DNA of 64,000 bases from Crossaster papposus. Lineage: Eukaryota > Echinodermata > Asteroidea > Velatida > Solasteridae. The DNA lies in assembly GCA_037893245.1 (NCBI GenBank), contig JBAIAA010000398.1, positions 496,001 to 560,000 of the forward strand, given 5' to 3'. The first letter of the stretch is position 1. The number at the start of each line of letters is the position of its first letter. The position numbers were made by a program, and so were the translations under genes. A model generated the notes under the pieces. The model was given only the letters and a program-made list of their open reading frames with translations, did not search any database and was not told the origin of the DNA. Shown here one piece after another: positions 23,401-35,400 of this stretch.

Positions 23401-26400
23401 TTCGAGTTGATAAGCACTTAATTATTAGTATATTTCTTAACAGTTCTCCACTAAAGTGAGCATCCAAATGTAGAAAAGCTTTCAATTATTCCTACTTTTT
23501 CTTATTTTGTTCATCTTGGTCCTACTTTTCTTTATTTTGTTCATCTTGGTCCTACTTTTCTCTTTGTTATTCATCTTGGTCCTACATGTACTTTTTCTTA
23601 TTTTGTTTATCTTTGTCCTACTTTTTCTTATCTTTTTCATCTTGGTCCTACTTTTCCTTATTTTATTCATCTTTTATTCATCTTTGTACTACTATTCTTA
23701 TTTTGTTCATCTTGGTCCTACTTTTCTTTATTTTGTTCATCTTGGTCCTACATTTACTTTTTCTTTTTTTTTCCATCTTGGACCTACTTTTTCTTATTTT
23801 GTTTATCTTTGTCCTACTTTTTCTTATTTTGTTCATCTTGGTCCTATTTTTCTTTTTTGTTCATCTTGGTCCTACGCTTCCTTTTTTTGTTCATCTTGGT
23901 CCTCCTTTTTCTTATTTTGTTCATCTTGGTCCTACTTTTTTTATTTTGTTCATCTTGGTCCTACTTTTCCTTATTTTGTTCACCTTGGTCCTACTTTTCC
24001 TTATTTTGTTCATCTTGATCCTACTTTTCCTTATTTTGTTATCTTGTGTATATGCTCTGGGCTTCCAATCTGCTTCAATTTTGTATACCGTACGAAAAAA
24101 TTGAGGCTGACAAAGCTGACATTTCAAGTTTAGCCGGATTAGACCAATGGCTCTCTGCTACAGTATTGTAGTGATGTACACACCCTTTGGGGGGATTTTA
24201 ATCAAAATGGGCATGTCTGCCAACTTTCAAATGACCATATCTCTGTAACCAATGTGACAAATTCACTATTCTCTTCTCATGCACTGTGTTTGTATTTTCA
24301 TAAAATTTCTTCAAAATTTACAATTCATTTATTTTGTATAACAATCTTACTTAGACAAATAATCAACAAGGGAAACAAATTATATCAATTTGCATAAATT
24401 CCAAAGTTAAACAAAAGAAGTGTACTGTAGCTTTTTTTTTCAATCAGTGAATTTTGTAATGAGCTCCTTAGGAATTATTCTAATCTTCAGAATTAGTTCG
24501 ACGCGATATTCCCATTTTGTTTTCTTTAATTGTTCTTAATACATTTTCAGGGAAGATCCAAGCAATGCGAGTGGAGGGGACTGGAAATTTAAAGTATCTA
24601 AAGAACAGACGGTGAGTTCGTGTCTCTTGTGTTACAATTTGTTATAGACGAATCCAACGGCGGCACTGTTTTCCTTCGTCATTGGTGGCGCTGTTGCTCT
24701 CTCTATATTCTTTATTAATGTTGCAATACTTTTACTAAGGGAATAAATGTGTGTTCGAGAGGTTTTAATCACTCTGTTTAATACCGCTTGGAGTCTGGGT
24801 GCTGATAATTATCAGCACCCAGACTCCAAGCGGTATAATGCGACATCGCGTTGTTGCCAGCTGGTTTTAAACAGTTCCAGCCATGTCTTTATCGTCCGTT
24901 TAATACCGGCCACGTGACGGGCTCTTGACCAATAGGAATGCCTAAACTGTCCCAGGTATTTATTAATATTGTATAGTGTGGTACTCGCACACACCATGGA
25001 TTTGTCACGAATCGTGATAGGTAAAATACACCCCATTCAATCATCACACAACAAATTGGCCAATAAAACAAAACTGGATTAAAGGCATGTATTAAAATAG
25101 AAGCAGAACTTTGTTGTTGGCCTTGCTATTTTGTTGGCCTTGCTATTTTGTACTGGCCCCCCACAATGTCCATGTCCAATAAGGGTGCCCCACCCTGCAT
25201 AGTGTATTGGATTTGTGTAACATCTTGGTAAATTGTTGATCACGTGTATTGAATTATTTGTCCCATTGCATGGCATAGCCGCAGTGCAAAACTAGAAGTT
25301 CTATTTAACGGTGAATCTGACCAATCAGATGATGAGGATTTATTCAGGCGTTGTATAAAACAAATATTGAATGTTCATGTGCAATGGAAATAATAATTGA
25401 CAGATGGAATGTTCCATCCCACTCGGCTTAAAATTCTATCTGTCACCTCATGAAATTATTCTTACCATTGCACTCACAAACATTTATAATGCATGTTATT
25501 ACTTCCCTTGCGCCTACTCGTGCAACGCGACACTTCGATTTTACTTTTGCGTAACTTCTCGCGCTAACGTGAGCTTACTTGAGGAAGTATCCTAGAAGGC
25601 CATGCTAAAACATGGCTGCCGTGTCTAGCAAAGTGTCAGTGGTGGGAAATTCACAAAGGAAATTTGAATTCATTTTAAGAGTTTTCAAGGAAGGAAAATA
25701 CATGTTTATCACTTGCATATGGCCACGTATTTACGTATGAATGTCACTCGTTGAGCCCAGTACTCTCACGTAATGCGCATGTACTACTTTCCCTGATTTA
25801 GAACCACAAGTGTAATCCAACACGCTATTATAGTATTTGTATAAAATAGAGTGCAGAGAACACAGATGTGGCACATACATCAATAATGTCTTTGTTTTCT
25901 ATTCCACTTTGTGTTTCCTCTGCAGCATTATATTATATAAACAGTTCTGGTTACTGACTAATACCTAGAAAATAGAGCGCTTCACAGAAACAAATAATTC
26001 ATTGCTGAATATAATAGTTTCCTTATTTTGTATTCCACTTTGTGTTTCCTCTGCAGCAGTGATTTTAATAGTTCTGGTTACTGGCTAATACCTAGAAAAA
26101 CAGGGCACTTCACAGAAACAAATATTTAATTGCCAAATATAATTGGAATACAATAGGGTCATTTCATGTCAAATTAAACATTCTGGTGTCAATATCATAG
26201 ATTTTCCTCAAATTTGCTGGAATTAGTTGATTATACAAGAGAAACCTCCCAAACCCAAATTTGAGAGATTTGTGGTCACTGGTCTGTGAGTTATGGGTGG
26301 TTGAACTGATGACCTTGCAATTTTCAATCGAACTTTGTCTTTAAATGTATATCTAGTGAGAAATGCCAGACAGAACCTTTCTTAAATACCGGTAGGGAGC

Positions 26401-29400
26401 TTTAATTTAAGAATCAAATCAACGTTAGAGTGAAAAAACCTTTAACTCATAAACCGCTCAACCCTAGACACTCAAATTTTGAACACCTATTTGTCAAACT
26501 TTGTCTTTAGATGTATATCTAGTGAGGAATGCCAGACAAAACCTTTCTTAAATAAAGAGCTTTAATTTAAGATACAAATCAAAGTTAGAGTGAAAAAAAA
26601 AACCTTTAACTCATAAACCGCTCAACCCCTAAACACTCAAATTTGGAGCTCATATTTGTTTGTCATACTAAACTTGCTGCAGCTCTATACACGTACTACA
26701 ATTATCTGATGTGACATTTGTAAATACTGTACTGTATACATGTAGTGTCCATATCTCCTGTACTTCTGTGTCATCTTCTCACTTATACACCTCTGTAATT
26801 GACAACCTTTGCTTCTTCTTTTTTGTAAAGTTTGTCTTGGTTATATTTTGGGTTTCTAGGGGAGAGCATGGAAGGAACTCTTATTAGCAACGATAGGAGA
26901 ACGGTTTTCAGACTGCTTATCACCAGGTAGGTACAACGTGATTTCTGCCTTGTAGGCGTTTCTCTTTGCTTTACCATTGTCCCAACTTATGTTCGGTTCA
27001 GTACTAATAATTACTGAACCTGTGTGCAGTTGTTGAAGTTTGTTAGGTTTGGTATGCTTTCTAGTGTGAGAGCCTAGGGAGTTAGGGTTAACTACTGAGC
27101 CTGTGTGCAGTTGTTGAAGTTTGTTAGGTTTGGTATGCATATCCTTAAGGAGTTAGGGTTAATCAAAATATCTCACATAACATACATAACATATGCATTC
27201 ACATACGTAATATTTATTGTCCGTACACAAGAAATTCTCCCTGGTAATACAATTTTCACTTTGTCGCGTCAAGAACAGTTTAACTTGATTACAATGTTCC
27301 CGTAACACTTCAGTGTCAGTTGTGTTATAGCGCCCTCTCATGAGTGTTGTTATGTGCCTGTGGGCGCTGACATCTTGTTTTACCTCGTGCGGTATTTGCT
27401 CCATTAAAGTTGTTTCTCTCGTTCATAATTAAGTCTCGTGTTTGGCCATGATTCATTTATCTTGAGTACCCGATTAACTACCCTTATAAAAATCTACCCT
27501 AGTTTTACTTTACAAAAAACTGCAGTTTTATTGTAGTATTACTATAGTGCTACTATAGCTGATCAATAGTAAACCTGAAGTAAAACTGTACTTTTACTAT
27601 AATATTACTGTAGTTCATACCGTAGTAAAAGTACGGTGTTTTCGACACGGTAAAACCGCAGTTAAACCGCAGTATTACTGCGTTTAAACTACATAATTAC
27701 TATATTTTACTTCACATTTACTGTTTTATTACTACAGTTTACTGCAGTTAAACTACAAGATCACTGTAGTCATTTTTACTGTAGTATTATTATAGTGTGT
27801 ACTGCAGTAAAACTATACTGTTACTGTAGTTTTAGCATATTTTTACCTCACAATAACCCATTGTTACTTTATCTTTACTGCATTTTTACTGTAGTATTAT
27901 TATAGTGTGTACTGCAGTAAAACTATACTGTTACTGCAGTTTTAGCATATTTTTTCCTCAAAATAACCCATCGTTACTTTATCTTTACTGCATTTTTACT
28001 GTAGTATTATTATAGTGTTTACTGCAGTAAAACTATACTGTTACTGTAGTTTTAGCATATTTTTACCTCAAAATAACCCGTCGTTACTTTATCTTTACTG
28101 CATTTTTACTGTAGTATTATTACAGTGTGTACTGCAGTAAAACTATACTGTTACTGTAGTTTTAGCATATTTTTACCTCAAAATAACTCATCCTTACTTT
28201 ATCTTTACTGCATTTTTACTGTAGTATTATTATAGTGTGTACTGAGGTAAAACTATACTGTTACTGTAGTTTTAGCATCTTTTTACCTCAAAATAACCCA
28301 TTCTTACTACATCTTTACTCCAGTGCTATTGTAGTATTATTGCAGTCTTAACTGCAGTAAAACTACTATGTTACTGTAGTTTTAGCATATTTTTACCTCA
28401 AAATTACCCCGTCTTTACTACATTTTTATTACAGTATTACTGCAGTATTTGTACTATAATACAGCATAAAGGCCTAGTAGTGTATAGCAGTACTGCATGT
28501 TACATTTCAATGCAGCAACACTTCTGTTTAACTGTACAGAAAAAGGCGAATAAAATATGCAGTACACTATTTTTAGCTAAAAGAAAGGACGCGTAATAAT
28601 GGACACAAGACATCGAGATTCTTGAGCTTTGTTTTGGTCTTATTATCTCTTCCCCATAGAAAAAACAACCGGGATTCCTGGGATTTGTTGGCGGGATTAT
28701 CCGGGATCCCAGTTGAACCAGGATTTTTTAAACCGGGATCCCGGTAAATTTGTTATACCGGTTGGATTCAACCGGGATCCTGGTTGGAATAAGACAAACT
28801 ATTATGATTACAGTATTACAATTGTTAAAACAAAAAGTATCATTATTAAAAACAATTATAACAGTTTAAAAAAAAAATCAGACAAAGACTGAACGTAGGC
28901 CTATATCATATGTTTCCTAGTTTTGTATCATGAGTAAAGTATGTAAGTATACACGCACAAGCAATTTTAAAGTGACGTGTTCTGTGGGTCAAAGTTTATC
29001 GATTTGCTGCACCATGCATGGCCACGTTGCGCGCTGAAGACAACAATTTCCTAAACATTTTTGTGTGCAATTATTTCTTTTAAACTTTAGGCATTCTGTT
29101 AATAGGCCTTACTATGGCTAAACGGATGTAGCCTAAATATTTTATCAGAAAGGCTGCTTGACTATATCCGCGCATCCATTACAAGTACAATGCAGTTTTT
29201 CAAGCGATCCGGAACTAGGAAAAGCATGAAAAGCGATGTCAGTTCGTCGTGGCCTTAGCCGACATGTATTTTCAAAAATAGAAGTAGAACTTTTTACTAA
29301 TTAGATTAGAACTTAGAAGCTTTTTTTATATTTTTACTCCTTCAAGTACAGTTCATCAATCATGCTACATCATCATGTCTATAGTATTTTATTTGCCATC

Positions 29401-32400
29401 ACTCAAAAGGTAAACAAGTATTAGTAATACACCCATTTCACTTGATTATCGAGGATTGGCCCAGGTATAGCCGATCCTAAAGCAGCCTGAATATGTTTTG
29501 CGATCCCGATATCCAGAACAGCAAAATCGTACGTTACACGTACGTGTGTGTGTCCATTTGGCATCGGCCCCGGCCCCGGCCAGCACTGTACTGCAGCTGT
29601 CGTCGAACTCAAAGTCAAACTTCTCGATGGTGTTTCCCAATCTCGAAAAGATTCTTTCCAAACCATGAGCAGATGAGTAACAAAAATAACTTTAAGTACG
29701 AAAATTGAGTTACAAAACCTTCTTCTTATTCACCCAGACTGCTCGCTTCTTGCCTGATGAAAACCGTTACAATAGACTAAAGTCCGAAGTCTTCTGCTTT
29801 GCGGATTTTCCGCGAAAATCGCGGAATCGGCAAAATCGGCCCAAGAAAGCGGAAAACGCGGTTTTGAAGAAAGTTTGAAAAATGAACCAGGAAAAACTAT
29901 CAAAATGACTGATAATGAGCAATCCGAGTGATTTTGATAAATAAGAAGAATGAAATCCTTCAAAATACATCGTAATAAATCATATTTACCCTCTACAATA
30001 TCATCCAATATGTGAAAATTATCGCGTAAAAGCCATGTCGAAAGTTGAAACAGTGACAACTGATACGTTCACGATCGATCGAGCAAGGCTTGTTGTTGTA
30101 CTAACTACCACTGCATGTAGTGTAGTAACTAGCATTGCACAACACATCGTAGTCAGTGTTTGTCACGTGCAGCCCATTCGCGGTATTATTCCACTGCTGT
30201 GTGGAGTATGTGCATTCATTCACCGTTACCATGTCGACCGCTTGTAGCTGTGTAGCAGTAGTGTGCGGTCACTGCCTACATAGTACATGTACAACATGAC
30301 CACAGCATTATGTGATTGTGCATACATTGCACGCAGTGCTAGCTTGTGCCTTGCCGGCCGGCCGTACGCGTATTATACTGTTCGTGTATCGCCACTATCG
30401 GTTAATATTTGTACCGCTGGACTGTTTAAATTATTTTAAAATCTGGAGGAAGCCTAATTCAAGAAAGCAGAAGAAAACGGATTTTGTGAATTATAAAGCA
30501 GAAGAAAGCAGAATTTAGCATTTATAAAGCAGAAGACTTCGGACTTTACAATAGACGTAGTGAACTTCGATTTCAAAAAGAGATCAACACATTTTAGTCA
30601 GTTACCCAATACAACGCGTATTTACTCAGCGCAAATTAGGGCTGGGAACTTGACCAAGAATTGGTGTAAAGTTCCCGGATGCTCGGAACATACCATTTTT
30701 GAAAGGGGTGTACGCACGACTTTCTTTAACAGAAAATCACAAAATAAAATCGCTTTTAATATTAAAACCCAACTAAGCAGAAAATATTGGATGGATATAA
30801 TTAAATATGCAAATGAAACATTATTTTTGTTGCCATTTTCGCAATCCTTGTGCGGTATTTTTCATTTGACCCCCTGTATTTTTACAATGGTAGACCTACG
30901 ACCAGGTCAACTCGGCCCCAATTCAACTCGGCCCCAGTCAACTCAGCACCGAAGCCGAGACAGCTTGACCGTCGAGACAATTTAACTTTTCCCAGCATTA
31001 ATATTGGTGGGACCGAGCGAACAGCGCACCGTACGCTCTACACGCGCTGCATGTACACATCGACTTCGGGTTGTCTGGACGGTCGAGTTGTCCCGACTTT
31101 GGGCCAAGTTGATTTTGGGCCGAGTTGACTGGGACCGAGTTTCCTCTCGCTCGGAAAACAACCGCCGCACAGAATTTAGCGATCTTTTTTCCCCCTCTCT
31201 AACTTCGTTAATAATGCTTGTAATGGATTGAAACTTTCAGAGATGAGAGATAAGATAAAAAAGGGCAGCTAAAGAAATGTGTGATGACACTGAACTAGGC
31301 ATACATTTACATGATTTCTCAAACGTTAACATTACATGTACTGCTATATGCAGCCCAGATTACGGACGCAAATTGCCTTTCCTGATTTTTCTCTCCATAT
31401 AGCCACTTTTATCTCTGACGATATGGTTTTGAAAGTTTTTTTAAAGAACATGCAGTCATGAACCCCAAAACATGATTTCCTATTAGCTATCTTCGTAATC
31501 ATAGGAAAATTACAAATTCGCAATGCCTGCTAACGAGGTAGGCGCGGACATCATTTATAGGCCTACTGCCTTTATAAAGAAAGCATCAAAAGTAAAGAAA
31601 TCATTGAAAAACATTTCGACAAAAAACACGACAATATTACCATTGTTTTACTACAATGATACTGTCGTATTACTGCAGTTTTCATTGCAGTAAAGTTATA
31701 GTATTAACAAACATTAATACCATTGTTTTACTACAATGATACTGCAGTATTACTGCAGTTTTCATTGCAGTAAAGTTAAAGTGAATCTACAGTAAACTAT
31801 GAATATAAATACTGAAGTATTACTTCCAAAATACTGCAGATTCACTATAGTTTGACTTGTGTTTTTATTGTAGTAAAACTATAGTAACTTTACTTTAGGA
31901 GAAACTTTACTTTTACTTTAATTACTACAGTAAAACTTTATGTACTGCAGTAAAACTATAGTTTTACAATAGTAAAACTATGGTGGATTTTTATAAGGGT
32001 ACCTAGTGGTGGCAGTGTTAAAAACGTTTCCACGCATTTTCAGCCTAAAAAGTCAGGGGAAAGTAGCCATGAAATACTCAGATTGCACCACAGAGCATCT
32101 AGATTACAAAATTGTTTTAAAATTGGGGTATAATTTTAACCCAGAATCGGCGTGATACACAAGGTCAAATTTTGGCTTTTTCATGCAAAATAACCATATG
32201 TGACCTGTCACTACAAAATGAGAGTAAAGTCGCAAAATGTGATTCAGAGATATGGCCATCCAAAAGTCAAAATATGATGGGGTGGTCAATTTTGAGATTT
32301 TGCGTAATTTGGAAAGCCCAAGTCTTCCTCTACATTTTCCCATTTTTTGGGTGAGATCAGATGATCGAAAACCTCTTAAATTACGCGATTTTGCGTAGTT

Positions 32401-35400
32401 AGTGTTTGGATTAAAGTTCATTAGCGGTCTAATTAATATGGTAATTAAATATGCAAATCAGGTTCTCGTAAGTATCCCATATTTTCAAAATGTTGATATG
32501 TTGTTGTATGTATAATAGTTTGTATGTGTAGAAAATTTCAAGAAGAAATAATGATTAGAACATACATGTAGCCCTTTCTATGCTCAACCGAACCTTGTCC
32601 TGTTTTGTAATCTATTGCGTGTTTTGTTTAAGATGTTTAAAGTAAGTTTTCTTACAAACACGTTTTGTAAAACCCATGACTTTCTAGAGCGCTGTAAAAT
32701 TATTTATTGCAAAACCCCCAGTGTTAGGTATCATTGGAAAGCTCTCTTTCTGAAGAATTTGAAAATACCAATATCTGAATTTTCAATATTTCCGACTTTA
32801 CTCTCATTTTGTGGTGACAGGCCACATATAATAAGAAGATGAGGTGTACAATTATTTTTTTTAATTCTTTTTAATTTTTTTTTTAATTTTTTTTTTGGGG
32901 GGGGTGATTTTACACGGAATGGCTCATTAGTTGAGTCTTTAAAGGTAGGATACACCGTTGGTAATTGCTTGAATTATCATGAATGGGTGGATGTAAAGAT
33001 AGGATACACCATTGGTAATTGCTTGAATTATCATGAATGGGTGAATGTAAAGGTAGGATACACCGTTGGTAATTGCTTGAATTATCATGAATGGGTGAAT
33101 GTAAAGGTAGGATACACCATTGGTAATTGCTTGAATTATCATGAATGGGTGGATGTAAAGGTAGGATACACCATTGGTAATTGCTTGAATTAACTGGAAT
33201 GGGTGGATGTAAAAGTAGGAAACACCATTCGTAATTGCTTTAATTATCAGGAATGGGTGGATGTAAAGGTAGGATACACCATTGGTAATTGCTTAAATTA
33301 ACTGGAATGGGTGGATGTGAAAGTAGGAAACACCATTCGTAATTGCTTGAATTATCAGGAATGGGTGGATGCAAAGGTAGGATACATCATTGGTATTTGC
33401 TTGAATTATCATGAATGGGTGGAGTTTGGGGGTTGTATTTTGTAGTAAATACTAATTACCTGTTCGAAGTTTTACAATCATGGATGCTGAGAAAAGCACG
33501 AAAAACAGCGTTTGTTTTCAACTGGCGTCGGGCAGTTATTCCTATGTTTTTTTCTGGTTTTTTTTGAATAATGAGAGGATATCCAGCACAATTATTTTGC
33601 TGGATGCCTAGAATTATTATTTACTTTTATTAAGATAGTTCTTAATAATTCGGTAATAAATATTTTCGATATCTCCAAATGGTGTATCCTACCTTTAGCA
33701 ACTTTGCAACTTGTTTTGAATTAATTAACCGTTCTGTTTTTCCACAGAGGACGAGATTTGCGGTGTTAGTGTCAGTATACGAAACCTAGACGTCGATATA
33801 ATCCAAGTATGGAACAGGAAAGCAGGACTGAACGACAGCGAAATCAACAAAGTGGTTGCCATGGTGAAAGATATACTACAGGGAATTGAAATCAAAACTC
33901 ACTTCTACAAATGTAAGAAGAATGTTTTTCGTTCCGCTTTTTTTGTGTTAGAAGGAGGTTTATCTGATTCCATACAGAAGTCTTGATTCTGTATGAAATA
34001 GTTTCAAAAAGGAAAACTTCTGCAAAATATTACCAACTATCCTACACACTGAAACAATGGCAAAACCAACCTGACCTGACCAGCTGAAACAATGGCAAAA
34101 CCTACCTGACCAGCTGAAACAATGGCAAAACCAACCCGACCTGACCAGCTGAAACAATGGCAAAACCTACCCGACCTGACCAGCTGAAACAATGGCAAAA
34201 CCAACCCGACTTGACCAGCTGAAACAATGGCAAAACCAACCCGACCTGACCAGCTGAAACAATGGCAAAACCTACCTGACCTGACCAGCTGAAACAATGG
34301 CAAAACCAACCCGACTTGACCAGCTGAAACAATGGCAAAACCAACCCGACTTGACCAGCTGAAACAATGGCAAAACCAACCCGACCTGACCAGCTGAAAC
34401 AATGGCAAAACCTACCCGACCTGACCAGCTGAAACAATGGCAAAACCAACCCGACTTGACCAGCTGAAACAATGGCAAAACCAACCCGACCTGACCAGCT
34501 GAAACAATGGCAAAACCTACCCGACTTGACCAGCTGAAACTATGGCAAAACCTACCCGACCTGACCAGCTGAAACAATGGCAAAACCTACCCGACCTGAC
34601 CAGCTGAAACAATGGCAAAACCTACCCGACTTGACCAGCTGAAACTATGGCAAAACCTACCCGACCTGACCAGCTGAAACAATGGCAAAACCAACCCGAC
34701 CTGACCAGCTGAAACAATGGCAAAACCAACCCGACCTGACCAGCTGAAACAATGGCAAAACCTACCTGACCAGCTGAAACTATGGCAAAACCTACCCGAC
34801 CTGACCAGCTGAAACAATGGCAAAACCTACCTGACCTGACCAGCTGAAACAATGGCAAAACCAACCCGACCTGACCAGCTGAAACAATGGCAAAACCAAC
34901 CCGACCTGACCAGCTGAAACAATGGCAAAACCTACCCGACCTGACCAGCTGAAACAATGGAAAAACCAACTCGACCTGACCAGCTGAAACAATGGCAAAA
35001 CCTACCCGACCTGACCGAAACAATGGCAAAACCAACTCGACCTGACCAGCTGAAACAATGGCAAAACCTACCTGACCAGCTGAAACAATGGCAAAACCTA
35101 CCCGACCTGACCAGCTGAAACAATGGCAAAACCTACCCGACCTGACCAGCTGAAACAATGGCAAAACCTACCCGACTTGACCAGCTGAAACTATGGCAAA
35201 ACCTACCCGACCTGACCAGCTGAAACAATGGCAAAACCAACCCGACCTGACCAGCTGAAACAATGGCAAAACCAACCCGACCTGACCAGCTGAAACAATG
35301 GCAAAACCTACCTGACCAGCTGAAACTATGGCAAAACCTACCCGACCTGACCAGCTGAAACAATGGCAAAACCTACCTGACCTGACCAGCTGAAACAATG

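Larger units (their letters stand above)
27481..31999. mobile_element. 4.5-kb TA-flanked terminal-inverted-repeat element in eIF4E3 intron 5
   Basis: The left end is CCCTTATAAAAATCTACC and the complemented right end CCCTTATAAAAATCCACC. The match continues through TAGTTTTACT, giving about 28 bp with two mismatches. TA lies directly outside both ends (27479-27480, 32000-32001), as in Tc1/mariner-type insertion. The left subterminal region is a 110-bp array and the right a shorter block (31629-31990) of the same CTGCAGTAAAACTATAG words in inverted orientation. No transposase was recognised inside. The longest frame (30560-30985, plus) matches nothing I know. The CCGGGATCC-rich patch at 28667-28795 is unexplained. 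It hosts at least two younger insertions. Confidence 0.75.

Noticed and set aside
23507-24133. 208- and 172-codon Phe/Leu-rich frames that look like membrane proteins
   Set aside because: Translation of a pyrimidine-rich minisatellite; no start context, no domain, intronic position.
32939-33193. Parallel repetitive frames on both strands (NYHEWVDVK... and MIIQAITNG...)
   Set aside because: Product of a 54-bp tandem repeat, a multiple of three, derived from a MITE end.
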